Assembly: GCA_965218945.1 (NCBI GenBank)
Contig: OZ244718.1
Location: 1,240,001-1,304,000, forward strand
Length of the DNA: 64,000 nt
Direction: 5' to 3'
From: DAOUJW01 sp965218945
Lineage (GTDB): Bacteria > Chloroflexota > Dehalococcoidia > Lucifugimonadales > UBA2985
Part shown: positions 51,602 through 59,824 of the stretch, piece after piece
How positions within the stretch are numbered: position 1 is the stretch's first letter
Layout of the letters: each line of letters opens with the position of its first letter
Made by a program: the position numbers and the translations under genes
Notes under the pieces: model-generated
What the model was told of the DNA's origin: nothing
Seen by the model: only the letters and a program-made list of their open reading frames with translations
Database searches by the model: none

Positions 51602-52366
51602 CTAGCTCCCCGCCTCTTCCTCAGGGTCTGCCAGGAGGCGAAGGTCCTCCGGGCTGAGTGACGCTTCGGCGAGAAGATCCGGGCGCTGTCTCAGGGTGCG
51701 GCGCAGCGACTGCCTTCGTCGCCACCTGCGTATGGCTTCATGGTTACCCGACATGAGCACGGGCGGCGTCGACCAGTCTCGATACGTAGCGGGCCGGGTG
51801 TACTGGGGGAACTGGATCAGACCGGAGGCATGGGTATCGTCCCCAATGGATGCGGTGTCTCCCACTACTCCCGGAATCAGGCGCACGGTCGCATCCACCA
51901 ACACCATCGCCGGGATCTCCCCGCCGCTCAGCACGAAATCTCCTATGCTTATCTCGCGGTCCACAAGGTGCTCCCTTACCCGTTCGTCCACGCCCTCGTA
52001 GTGGCCGCAAATCAGGATGAGGTCCCGGTGCAGAGCCAGACCACCGGCCGTTTCCTGGGTCAGGACGCTGCCCTGGGGTGTGAGGAGTATGACCGGCGCT
52101 TCGGCGGCCCGCTCGGGGGATTTCGTCTCCGCAATGCTGGACTTGACGCTCTCCACCGCGAGGAAGAGGGGTTCAGGCTTGAGCACCATGCCGCCTCCGC
52201 CTCCAAAGGGGTAGTCATCGACAATCCTGTGCTTGTCCTGGGCGTAATCCCGGATGTTGTGAATGTGTATCGACGCCAATCCCTTATCCACGGCCCGCTT
52301 CACGATACTCTCGTCAAAGGGCCCGCGAAACATATCCGGGAAGAGGGTCAGGATGTGGATGTCCAT
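51602..52366 (-). CDS. trmD: tRNA (guanine37-N1)-methyltransferase
   Basis: The product has 254 residues. Conserved blocks of the trefoil-knot methylase are present: ILTLFPDMFRGPFDESIV, DDYPFGGGGGMVLKPEPLF, LTPQGSVL, LICGHYEGVDERV, ISIGDFVLSGGEIPAMVL and FPQYTRPATYRDWSTPPVL. It methylates G37 of several tRNAs and guards against frameshifts. It sits between mogA (2 bases) and the small DUF6958-like gene (2 bases); rpsP and rimM, its usual neighbours, are absent. Confidence 0.97.
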   Translation of the reverse strand: MDIHILTLFPDMFRGPFDESIVKRAVDKGLASIHIHNIRDYAQDKHRIVDDYPFGGGGGMVLKPEPLFLAVESVKSSIAETKSPERAAEAPVILLTPQGSVLTQETAGGLALHRDLILICGHYEGVDERVREHLVDREISIGDFVLSGGEIPAMVLVDATVRLIPGVVGDTASIGDDTHASGLIQFPQYTRPATYRDWSTPPVLMSGNHEAIRRWRRRQSLRRTLRQRPDLLAEASLSPEDLRLLADPEEEAGS

Positions 52367-52368
52367 GC

Positions 52369-52863
52369 CTATTGGGTTGGGTGGCGCTCCACCCTCGCCA
52401 TCTTGAGGGTCTCCAGGGCGTGGGGGATAACGCCCATCACAGCCTCCAGGTTCTCCCTTACGGCCCTGGGGCTTCCCGGCAGGTTTATGATGAGGCAGCT
52501 GCCGCGGATGCCGGCGGTGGCCCGACTCAGCATTGCCATAGGAGTATGGCCCAAGCCTGCTTGGCGCATCGCCTCCGGGATGCCGGGGACCGGACGCTGG
52601 ATGACGGCCTGGGTCGCCTCCGGCGTTACGTCCCGGGGGCCCAGGCCTGTTCCTCCAGTGGTGACGAGCAGGTCAACCTCCCCGCTGTCGGCCCACTCCT
52701 TCAGCCTGGCGGAGATGACCTCGGCTTCATCCGGCACGATTTCGTAACGCGTCACGGAGAATCCCAGTGGCGCGAGCATCTCTCTGATGGCCTGGCCGCT
52801 GGTGTCCTCCCGCTCCCCTTTCGCGCCCATATCGCTGCTGGTCAGTATGCCTAAGGTGAACAT
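52369..52863 (-). CDS. Molybdopterin adenylyltransferase-type protein (MogA/MoaB)
   Basis: The product has 164 residues. ILTSSDMGAKGEREDTSG, VTRYEIVPDEAEVI and TTGGTGLGPRDVTPEAT are the MoCF_biosynth domain motifs; the last forms the molybdopterin-binding loop. IINLPGSPRAVREN closes the family pattern. MogA and MoaB cannot be told apart by eye. It is the first gene of the operon with trmD. A molybdoenzyme for it could lie elsewhere; the nearby nuoG-like protein lacks the molybdenum ligand. Confidence 0.9.
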   Translation of the reverse strand: MFTLGILTSSDMGAKGEREDTSGQAIREMLAPLGFSVTRYEIVPDEAEVISARLKEWADSGEVDLLVTTGGTGLGPRDVTPEATQAVIQRPVPGIPEAMRQAGLGHTPMAMLSRATAGIRGSCLIINLPGSPRAVRENLEAVMGVIPHALETLKMARVERHPTQ

Positions 52864-53034
52864 CTCTCCTCATAGTATGCGCGTTTGCCCAAACTATATC
52901 ACACGCAAAGTGTCGAATGTAGCGCCGATGCGCTTAGAGGAGGTTGGCCTTCGCCTCCGTATGCCAAGCCTTGACCTCATCTGAGGTATGGGCAATAATG
53001 GTCTCAAACTGCGCATAAAATAGATAGGAGCGCT

Positions 53035-53367
53035 ATGTATCGAAGAGAACTTCTCAAGGGCAATACGGAGACGCTGCTGCTTTCCCTGCTGTCCTTGGAG
53101 CCTATGTATGGGTATCAGATGGTTAGAGAGATGGAGAGCAGGAGCAAGGGGTACTTCAGGTTCAAGGAGGGTACTCTCTACTCAGCGCTGCATCGTCTGG
53201 AGGGGGACGGACTCATAGACGGCAAGTGGCGCACGTCCACCAGCGGCCAACAACGGCGCTACTATTACATCACCGTCAAGGGTCAGAACTTTCTGGAGAG
53301 CTTGCAGGAGGAGTGGAAGAGCTTCTCACAGGCAGCGAACATGATCATAGAGCAGGGAATATCCTGA
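53035..53367 (+). CDS. PadR-family transcriptional regulator
   Basis: The product has 110 residues. The winged helix reads LLLSLLSLEPMYGYQMVREMESRSKGYFRFKEG in overlapping parts, then TLYSALHRLEGDGLIDGKW and the wing SGQQRRYYYITVKG; these are hallmark PadR features. A TAGGAGCG sequence lies 5 bases before the ATG. The next gene starts one base after the stop. PadR proteins usually repress a linked membrane protein operon. Confidence 0.93.
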   Translation: MYRRELLKGNTETLLLSLLSLEPMYGYQMVREMESRSKGYFRFKEGTLYSALHRLEGDGLIDGKWRTSTSGQQRRYYYITVKGQNFLESLQEEWKSFSQAANMIIEQGIS

Positions 53368-54381
53368 ATGATTTCAATGAGCACGGACTTGAAGGTCTAC
53401 TTGAATAGCCTCAAGCGGGCACTTCACCTGGAGCCCCGGCAGGAGAGGGAGATCCTGTGGGAAATTCAGAGCCATGTCCAGGAGAGGGCCCAGGAGTTGC
53501 AGGACCAGGGTATGTCCGCGGACGACTCAATGGAAGAGGCACTGCGAGATATGGGAAATCCCCACGATATAGCTCAGGGGATGTACACCACCCACAGCCG
53601 GACTTCCTGGGGTGACGCTGCTCTGGCCAGTGCTCCCCATATTCTTGCCGCGCTCTATTTCTCACTTCATCTGTGGTCCAGCCTCGTCTGGATAGTGCTT
53701 GGCTACGCCGCCATCCTCGTCATAGGAGTGGGAGGCTGGCGTAGCGGCAGACCGACTTGGGTCTATCCGTGGCTTGGCTATAGTTTGGCCGCCCCGGTTG
53801 CGGTGTGGTTCTTTGCTTTTCTTGCTCTGGTCTCCGGCGTATGGAGCCTCTTGACGCACGGTTCCATGCCTCTGCCAATCCTGGCGTATGTGGGCATGCT
53901 TATCTACCTGCCGCTGTCCCTCTGGAGTGTGGCTGCCGTAGTAGTCCGGGTCATCAGGAGAGACTGGATACTAGCGTCCCTCATGGCCCTCCCCTTCCCC
54001 TTTATAGCCACGTGGCTGGTGTTTCTCCAGGGTCACGGAGGATTCCTTGCGTATCGAACCGAGCAGTTTCAGGAGACCGACGTCTATACGGCGCTGGGTC
54101 TGCTGGCCCTGGCAGTCACCACGGCCATATTCTGCCGTATGACCCAGAGGATGCTGAGAATAGGCCTGCTCCTTGTAGCGATACCGGTTGTCTTTGCCCT
54201 GGTCTACTTTGGCTACCAGAGCGAGGCTGGCCCTCTGGGACTGGTCGTAATGTCTGCGATATGCCTTGCCTTCCTGCTGAGCCCGTACTTCCTGGAGTCC
54301 AAGATAGACTACGAGGACGAATGGCAGGACTCGGCGGACGTTGGAATACTCCCGGGGGAGCAGGCCGACCACGCGGTATAG
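53368..54381 (+). CDS. HAAS-domain membrane protein paired with PadR
   Basis: The product has 337 residues. A cytoplasmic N-terminal domain (STDLKVYLNSLKRALHL, ILWEIQSHVQERAQELQ, EEALRDMGNPHDIAQGM) matches the HAAS/DUF1700 signalling domain that often follows PadR genes. About eight membrane segments follow, and an acidic tail ends it. The start ATG directly follows the padR stop (TGAATG), so translation is coupled. The pair probably forms a small envelope- or drug-response module; the signal is not evident. Confidence 0.85.
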   Translation: MISMSTDLKVYLNSLKRALHLEPRQEREILWEIQSHVQERAQELQDQGMSADDSMEEALRDMGNPHDIAQGMYTTHSRTSWGDAALASAPHILAALYFSLHLWSSLVWIVLGYAAILVIGVGGWRSGRPTWVYPWLGYSLAAPVAVWFFAFLALVSGVWSLLTHGSMPLPILAYVGMLIYLPLSLWSVAAVVVRVIRRDWILASLMALPFPFIATWLVFLQGHGGFLAYRTEQFQETDVYTALGLLALAVTTAIFCRMTQRMLRIGLLLVAIPVVFALVYFGYQSEAGPLGLVVMSAICLAFLLSPYFLESKIDYEDEWQDSADVGILPGEQADHAV

Positions 54382-54426
54382 CTTTACCCTGCTCTAGCCT
54401 TACATTCCCGGCTGAGGGTGTACACC

Positions 54427-55287
54427 TTGCGACCGAAAGTAGCGCTGGTTGTTGATAGCGCCGTTTGTCTGCCCGCCAGCCTCGTGGACGACCTCAACCT
54501 CCACGTTGTGCCCCTTCAGTTGTCCATTGACGGAAAGACATATCGAGACAGGGTGGACATCTCGCCCAGCGAGTTCTACGCTCTCCTGGCTCACTGCGAG
54601 AACCTCCCCGTAACCTCCGCCCCCAGCCCCGCCAGTTTTATAGAGGCCTTTACAGCCGGCGCGGCCACCGCCGAGAGCGTGCTCTGCCTTACGGTGCTGT
54701 CTACCATCAGCGCCACATACAACGTGGCCCTCGCTTCCGCGGAAATGGCCCAGCAGGCCCTACCGGAGACCAGGATAGAGGTCATGGACACCTCCACCGC
54801 AGCTGCGGCTGAAGGACTGGTCGCCCTGGCCGCAGCGCGGGCGGCCGCCGGAGGCGCGGACCTCGACCAAGTCAAGTCGGAGGCTAAACGAGTGGCGCGG
54901 GACGTCGATCTGGTGGCCTTTCTGGACACCCTGCACTATCTCTGGAAGGGCGGGCGCATCCCGGGGATAGCGGCCTTCGCCGGCTCGGTCCTGAAGCTGA
55001 AGCCCCTTCTGGAGCTGAACAACGGGGAGGTCCGACCCCTGGAGCGGCCCAGGACGAGGAAGCGGGCGATGGAACGCCTGCTGACCCTGGTTCGGCAGCG
55101 CGCGGGCGAGGAGCCTTTTCGGGCCAACATTATGCACGCCATATCCCCAGGCGATGCACTTATTCTGAAGGAGAAGCTTCTTTCAGAGTTCAACTGTGTT
55201 GAGGCGCTGGTGAGCGAGACCACCCCGGTCATGGGGTCCCATACTGGCCCCGGCCTTATGGGCATAGCCTTCCACCCAGCGGTGTGA
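54427..55287 (+). CDS. DegV-family fatty-acid-binding protein
   Basis: A TTG start (54427) behind GAGGG gives MRPKVALVVDSAVCLPASL, the normal N-terminus; a GTG 9 bases earlier is the alternative. The product has about 286 residues. LSIDGKTYRDRVDISPSEFY, VTSAPSPASF, VLCLTVLSTISATYN and LWKGGRIPG, then PLLELNNGEVRPLERPRTR fit DegV (FakB-like), which holds a fatty acid for FakA kinase. No fakA is adjacent. A perfect hairpin terminator follows at 55395. Confidence 0.9.
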   Translation: MRPKVALVVDSAVCLPASLVDDLNLHVVPLQLSIDGKTYRDRVDISPSEFYALLAHCENLPVTSAPSPASFIEAFTAGAATAESVLCLTVLSTISATYNVALASAEMAQQALPETRIEVMDTSTAAAAEGLVALAAARAAAGGADLDQVKSEAKRVARDVDLVAFLDTLHYLWKGGRIPGIAAFAGSVLKLKPLLELNNGEVRPLERPRTRKRAMERLLTLVRQRAGEEPFRANIMHAISPGDALILKEKLLSEFNCVEALVSETTPVMGSHTGPGLMGIAFHPAV

Positions 55288-55394
55288 ATGGGGTATAAAG
55301 CCGCTTACACCCTTCCCTTCGACTGTGCCTAGCATAGACGTCAGTTGCACAGGCTCGCAGCAGGTTGTTCAAAGGTCCGCCCTATAGATATGGG

Positions 55395-55422
55395 GGAGTC
55401 GCTGATACAGCGACTCCTTCTT
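55395..55422 (+). terminator. Rho-independent terminator after degV
   Basis: A 10-bp perfect stem (GGAGTCGCTG / CAGCGACTCC) with loop ATA is followed by TTCTT. It lies about 108 bases beyond the degV stop. The rest of the 252-base spacer holds only the promoter of the next gene. Confidence 0.7.
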
Positions 55423-55503
55423 GGTATTGGATAAGGCAGTTAATCGGAAGGCGTCAAGTCGTGGTTAGGTGGGCGTGGCGCGGCGAAAGACAGGGCGGGT
55501 GGA

Positions 55504-55532
55504 TTGACAGCTTAGGATCACGAGACTAGGCT
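55504..55532 (+). promoter_or_regulatory. Promoter for DUF3800 gene, possibly leaderless
   Basis: A consensus TTGACA (55504-55509), a 17-base spacer and TAGGCT (55527-55532) end 7 bases before the ATG at 55540. Transcription would then start at or next to the start codon, and no ribosome-binding site lies in front of it. A leaderless message is the simplest reading. Confidence 0.5.
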
Positions 55533-55539
55533 TAGTTCT

Positions 55540-56331
55540 ATGCTAGTCTTCATTGATGAGAGCGGTCATCCGCATCCGAACGATTCCAGCACACGCCCTG
55601 TCCTCGCTGCTGTTTGTTTTCCACAACGAGATTCGCGGAGTATAAATCGGCAACTCTTCAGGACCAAAAGGTCACTAATGGGCAGTGAGCGAGCTAGACT
55701 AGAATTGAAAGCCCACGACCTTCTGAAGAGGAGTACATTCAGAAGAAAACCTGATCTTCATGAATTGGTGGAGAGTGTCTTCGACCAACTCCGCAATCTG
55801 CCTCTGACCATATTTGCGGTTATAATGGACCAACCTACCCAAGTGATTCCAAGGCAGACCATCCACCTGCCTCGTCAATACCGCTATATTCTTCAACGCG
55901 TTAACACGCTTCTATTGGACCAGTCATCAATGGCCGTTGTCTTGGTGGATGGGGATGGAAGCCAGTACGGTGGATTGTCCGGGAAATTTGAGCAATACCT
56001 TAATCGACATCGTGAGGGTCAGTCCATGGCTAACGTCGTTGATACCCCTTACTTTGTTGACTCCAGATTCACAATGGGGATTCAGTTGGCTGATCTGGTT
56101 GCAGGAGTCATTAGGCAGTACGAGGAGGCGGAGCTATTTCGCAATGCCCCTTCCGACGCCTACCTTAGCTCTATAGCTAGGTACTACGGGGTAATAGCTG
56201 AAAAGACGAGAGATTTGGTTGACCCAACGGGCAGATTTGCATGGCACGGTCTTCACCGAATGCCGGAGCGTCTCCATTACTTTGAGCCGGAGGAAGAGGA
56301 GGAAGAGGAGGCAGAGGAGGAGGAGAGCTAG
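55540..56331 (+). CDS. DUF3800 domain protein
   Basis: The product has 263 residues. MLVFIDESGHPHPND opens the RNase H-like DUF3800 fold; KAHDLLKR, FAVIMDQP, VVLVDGDGSQYGG and the C-terminal TMGIQLADLVAGVIRQYEE carry the other acidic positions. Members occur near phage-defence genes and mobile DNA, and nuclease activity is suspected but unproven. The C-terminus is an almost pure run of glutamate. The gene is more AT-rich than its neighbours and stands alone, so it was probably acquired. The following 297-base gap (56332-56628) shows no gene. Confidence 0.85.
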   Translation: MLVFIDESGHPHPNDSSTRPVLAAVCFPQRDSRSINRQLFRTKRSLMGSERARLELKAHDLLKRSTFRRKPDLHELVESVFDQLRNLPLTIFAVIMDQPTQVIPRQTIHLPRQYRYILQRVNTLLLDQSSMAVVLVDGDGSQYGGLSGKFEQYLNRHREGQSMANVVDTPYFVDSRFTMGIQLADLVAGVIRQYEEAELFRNAPSDAYLSSIARYYGVIAEKTRDLVDPTGRFAWHGLHRMPERLHYFEPEEEEEEEAEEEES

Positions 56332-56628
56332 GGACCAGAGAAACCAGAGCGCCAGATGTGACGCTCTCAGAGCATCACCACTGGCACTAGCTTTATTGTA
56401 GCCAGTCTCAGATGCACCTGTCAACCCGTTGTACAGCGGGGTTCTACTCGGTAGTTGATGATAACACGGGCTATACTGAGGTCTTGGGCAACAAGGATGG
56501 CAATGAGCCATTACCACACATGTTGCCATTCCCCTCCCCTTCGTTGCCTGAGCACAGCATATGGGAATATAATGGACGACGCATGACCGGAGCCGCCACC
56601 GGGCGAACGACGGGAAGCTTACGGCTCT

Positions 56629-57231
56629 ATGAATAAGGCTCTTCTCTCGGACGACGTAAACCTGCTGCAATGGCATCTCTCATCGGTGCCTGAGCCTCTA
56701 CCACGAGGTGTGCTGGTGGTGGTAAGCGGACTGCCGGGGACCGGAAAGTCTTACTTCAGCCGTCGCCTGGCCGAGCGGTTCCCAATAGCCGTCGTTGAGA
56801 CGGATGTCATGCGAAAGGCCCTCTTCCCTACCCCGGCCTACACCGCGGACGAGAGCGCCCGGCTCTTCAGGGCCTGTCACGCCCTCGTAGAAGACATGGT
56901 GCGTAGGGGTATCCCCGTGCTGCTGGACGCCACCAACCTTGTGGAGTCGAATCGTGAGCGTCTCTACAACATAGCGCACAGGGTCGGCGCAAAGCTCATC
57001 CTCGTGCGGGTGGAGGCGCCCATAGAGGTGGTGGCTGAGAGGCTCAGCCAGAGGGACGAAGGCGCTGCCGACCCGGAGGACAACTCCACCGCAGGCCGGT
57101 CCGTTTATGATCGGATGGCGTCTTCGGTGGAGCCGATAAGGCGGGACCACCTAGCCGTAGACACATCCAGGGACATCACCCCTGTTATAGAGAAGATAGT
57201 TCGAGAGATAAAGCGATGGGTGAGGGTTTAG
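56629..57231 (+). CDS. P-loop kinase-like protein (AAA_33 family)
   Basis: The product has 200 residues. Walker A is VVSGLPGTGKSYFSRRLA (about 31-48); a DxM contact follows in VETDVMRKALF, then VLLDATNLVESNRERL and VRVEAPIEVVAERL. This pattern is shared by gluconate- and tRNA-kinase-like proteins and zeta-toxin-type small-molecule kinases. The substrate is unknown. Its last codons overlap the upstream region of the aminopeptidase gene, whose start lies 33 bases beyond the stop; the two are probably co-transcribed. Confidence 0.82.
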   Translation: MNKALLSDDVNLLQWHLSSVPEPLPRGVLVVVSGLPGTGKSYFSRRLAERFPIAVVETDVMRKALFPTPAYTADESARLFRACHALVEDMVRRGIPVLLDATNLVESNRERLYNIAHRVGAKLILVRVEAPIEVVAERLSQRDEGAADPEDNSTAGRSVYDRMASSVEPIRRDHLAVDTSRDITPVIEKIVREIKRWVRV

Positions 57232-57263
57232 AGCGCCCGAGCTCATCCGGAAAGGAAAGCAAA

Positions 57264-58772
57264 ATGGATATTAAGGCCGTCTCCGGTGACATAACGCAGG
57301 CAGACGCAGGCGCGATTGTGGTCAACCTGTTTGAGGGGGTGCAAACCCCCGGAGGCGCTACGGGCGCGGTGGACATGGCAATGGACGGGGCCATTTCCAA
57401 GCTCATTGCCGACGGCGAGATCAAGGGCAAGAAGGGGGAGATAACCGTAATCCACACCTTGAGCAAGATACCCCCTGCCCGCGTGGTGGTGGCAGGTCTG
57501 GGCAAGGCTGACCGCTTTAATGCGGAGGTGGTGCGCCAGGTGATGGGCGCAGTCTGCCGCAGGCTGCGAGGCGTAGGCATAGAGAAGGCCGCCACCATTC
57601 TTCATGGCGCAGGTATAGGCGGGATGGACGTGGATGAGTCGGCCCAGGCCATCTCAGAGGGGAGTTTGCTTGGACTGTACACATTCAAGAGGCATCTGAC
57701 CAGGCAGGAAGACGACGAGAAGGGGTTGAAGGAGTTGACGGTAGTCGAGTCGGACTCCGCCAAGCTCTCCACGCTCCAGCAGTCCCTGGACAGAGGAAGG
57801 GTGTTTGCGGAGGCGGCGATGCTGGCCCGGGACATGGTGAACGAGCCCTCCAACTTTATGACACCGACCCACATGGCGGAGGTAGCCACATCGGTTGCCG
57901 GGGAGCATGGCTTGGAGCTGACTGTTCTGGACAGGCCAAAGATGGAGGAGCTTGGCATGGGCGGTCTTCTGGGCGTGGCCAGGGGCAGCGCTGAGCCTCC
58001 AAAGTTCATCGTGATGCAATACAAGGGAGACCCGGACAACCCTGACAATAACCTGGGGATACTGGGCAAGGGCATCACATTCGACACCGGAGGCATATCC
58101 CTGAAGTCCGCCGCCGGCATGGGCGAGATGAAGGGCGACATGTCGGGAGCCGCCGCCGTCATCTCCGCTATGAAGGCCATTGCTCAGCTTGTGCCCAGGC
58201 TGAACGTCACGGCCATCGCCGCGGCCACGGAGAACATGCCCGGTGGCTCCGCTCAGAAACCCGGCGACGTGCTGCGCACCATGAGCGGCAAGACTGTGGA
58301 GGTGGAGAACACCGATGCCGAGGGTCGCCTGGTACTCTCCGATGCCCTCTGCTACGCCCGGCAGATGGGGATTACGAGGCTGGTGGACGTTGCCACACTC
58401 ACGGGCGCAATCGTGACGGCTCTTGGGGACGTTTGCAGCGGAGCCTTTACCAACAACCAGGACCTGCTGAGCGCAGTAGCTCAGGCCGGGGAGACGTCGG
58501 GTGAGCGCATTTGGGAGCTGCCGATGTTCGAGGAATACAAGGAGCAGAACAAGAGCCAGGTGGCCGACGTGAAGAACACCGGCGGAAGGAAGGCTGGCTC
58601 CATTGCGGCGGCCCAGTTCCTGGCGGAGTTCAGCGAGGATACCCCCTGGGTGCACCTGGACATCGCCGGGACTTTCATGTCCGAGAAGGAGTCCGGGTAC
58701 CAGGTCAAGGGGGCGACCGGAGTGCCGACCCGGACGCTCATCAACCTGGCCGAGTCCCTGGCACAGAAGTAG
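57264..58772 (+). CDS. pepA: Leucyl aminopeptidase (M17)
   Basis: The product has 502 residues from the ATG at 57264 (MDIKAVSGD), with GGAAAG in front; a longer start at 57216 would add an unconserved leader. The catalytic domain has DMVNEPSNFMTP, ILGKGITFDTGGISLK, MKGDMSGAAAVI, ENMPGGSAQKPGDV and NTDAEGRLVLSDAL, which hold the lysine, aspartates and glutamate that bind the two metal ions. It removes N-terminal residues from peptides in the cytoplasm. Confidence 0.96.
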   Translation: MDIKAVSGDITQADAGAIVVNLFEGVQTPGGATGAVDMAMDGAISKLIADGEIKGKKGEITVIHTLSKIPPARVVVAGLGKADRFNAEVVRQVMGAVCRRLRGVGIEKAATILHGAGIGGMDVDESAQAISEGSLLGLYTFKRHLTRQEDDEKGLKELTVVESDSAKLSTLQQSLDRGRVFAEAAMLARDMVNEPSNFMTPTHMAEVATSVAGEHGLELTVLDRPKMEELGMGGLLGVARGSAEPPKFIVMQYKGDPDNPDNNLGILGKGITFDTGGISLKSAAGMGEMKGDMSGAAAVISAMKAIAQLVPRLNVTAIAAATENMPGGSAQKPGDVLRTMSGKTVEVENTDAEGRLVLSDALCYARQMGITRLVDVATLTGAIVTALGDVCSGAFTNNQDLLSAVAQAGETSGERIWELPMFEEYKEQNKSQVADVKNTGGRKAGSIAAAQFLAEFSEDTPWVHLDIAGTFMSEKESGYQVKGATGVPTRTLINLAESLAQK

Positions 58773-58864
58773 CGCGCCCAGGGGTAGAAAGGGCGAGTTC
58801 GTAGCTGAGCTTATGCAAAACGAAACTCGAAATCAGCCTTCTTGTGGCGATTGAGGTCAATGAG

Positions 58865-59119
58865 ATGCAGGAGTCGAACGCCGTCATCCCGCCAGGACTT
58901 TTGATCAGGGACGAGCTGGAAGCTAGAGGGATGAGCCAGCGAAAACTGGCGGTTGCCATGCGGAGGCCGGTAAATACCGTACACGAGATTATACGTGGCA
59001 AGAGGGCCATAACCCCAAGAACTGCACTGGAGTTGGAGCGCGAATTGGAAATCCCCGCCCACATCTGGGTGCGCCTGGAAGCGGATTACCGCCTGGCTTT
59101 GGAGCAGCAAAAGCCCTGA
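58865..59119 (+). CDS. HigA-like antitoxin (XRE family), orphan
   Basis: The product has 84 residues from the ATG at 58865, preceded by GAGG; a GTG at 58844 is the alternative. PPGLLIRDELEARGMSQRKL, AMRRPVNTVHEIIRGKRAIT and TALELERELEIPAHIWVRLE are the helix-turn-helix and C-terminal motifs of HigA antitoxins. The usual toxin gene (higB) before it is absent: upstream is the aminopeptidase. A very similar HTH is encoded 100 bases downstream, so a recent duplication is likely. Confidence 0.85.
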   Translation: MQESNAVIPPGLLIRDELEARGMSQRKLAVAMRRPVNTVHEIIRGKRAITPRTALELERELEIPAHIWVRLEADYRLALEQQKP

Positions 59120-59184
59120 GTCAATCGACAAAATTGGCTGTGGTCAATACAATAAAATGTGGAATTTGAGTGGGACGAGGCGAT

Positions 59185-59658
59185 ATGCCCAAACTTAAAC
59201 CGGATACCATTTGGCCCACTCCTGAAGAGGACGAGGAGATCAACCGGCAAATCGCCGAGGATCCGGATGATTTTGAGTTGGACGGCGACTGGTTTGCCCG
59301 CGCCCGCCCCATAACAGATGTTATGCCTGTATTGGTGGAGTACTGGCGCAGAACACAGAGCAGGCATAAGATGCCGCCCAGGGACCCACAGGACCCGGAC
59401 GCCGTCTATCCCCCGGGACCGTTGCTCAAAGCCGAGCTGGCAATCAGGGGAATGAGCCAACGCAAGTTGGCGGCGGCAATGCAGCGGCCGGTCAACACCG
59501 TCCACGAGATCATCCTCGGCAAGAAGGCCATCACCCCGCGAACTGCGCTGGACCTCGAGCGGGCGTTGGAAATCCCCGCCCACGTCTGGATGCGCCTGGA
59601 AACCGACTACCGTATCGATAAAGAGCGGCAGAAGGAGCGTGAGGCGGTTGCCCGGTAG
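59185..59658 (+). CDS. Fusion of BrnA-like N-terminus and HigA-like XRE domain
   Basis: The product has 157 residues from the ATG at 59185 (MPKLKPDTIWPTPEEDEEIN). The first 60 or so residues (IAEDPDDFELDGDWFARARP, then TDVMP) resemble BrnA-type antitoxins. A linker follows, then a HigA domain (PPGPLLKAELAIRGMSQRKL, QRPVNTVHEIILGKKAITPR, LEIPAHVWMRLETDYR) nearly identical to that of the previous gene. Neither BrnT nor HigB is encoded next to it. It may have been captured as a regulator, or neutralise toxins encoded elsewhere. Confidence 0.75.
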   Translation: MPKLKPDTIWPTPEEDEEINRQIAEDPDDFELDGDWFARARPITDVMPVLVEYWRRTQSRHKMPPRDPQDPDAVYPPGPLLKAELAIRGMSQRKLAAAMQRPVNTVHEIILGKKAITPRTALDLERALEIPAHVWMRLETDYRIDKERQKEREAVAR

Positions 59659-59660
59659 TG

Positions 59661-59666
59661 TATAAT
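59661..59666 (+). promoter_or_regulatory. -10 box upstream of tRNA-His
   Basis: A perfect TATAAT at 59661-59666 lies 29 bases before the tRNA, directly after the preceding stop codon. No convincing -35 lies at the right distance. Confidence 0.45.
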
Positions 59667-59695
59667 TGTCTTTGGCTCGTTTTCGGTCGTTCGTG

Positions 59696-59771
59696 GTGGG
59701 CGTGGCCAAGTTAGGTCTAAGGCGCCAGGTTGTGGCCCTGGAGATCGAGGGTTCAAATCCCTCCGCTCACC
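59696..59771 (+). tRNA. tRNA-His (anticodon GTG)
   Basis: The sequence folds as a full cloverleaf. The acceptor pairs GTGGGCG with CGCTCAC (one G-T), the D stem pairs GCC with GGC, and the anticodon stem pairs CCAGG with CCTGG around loop TTGTGGC (anticodon GTG). The T stem pairs GAGGG with CCCTC around TTCAAAT. The base before position 1 is G (59695) and the discriminator is C, as required for the extra G-1:C73 pair of tRNA-His. The 3' CCA is not fully encoded (CAT follows), so a nucleotidyltransferase such as that at 28644 must finish it. Confidence 0.95.
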
Positions 59772-59824
59772 CATTCACCCTGCACCCCGCGATAACCCTA
59801 TTGCTGACGGAGAGTGAGTAACCA

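Noticed and set aside
59661..59771. tRNA-His as an attachment site of an integrated element
   Set aside because: No integrase gene and no second partial copy of the tRNA end is seen in the window.
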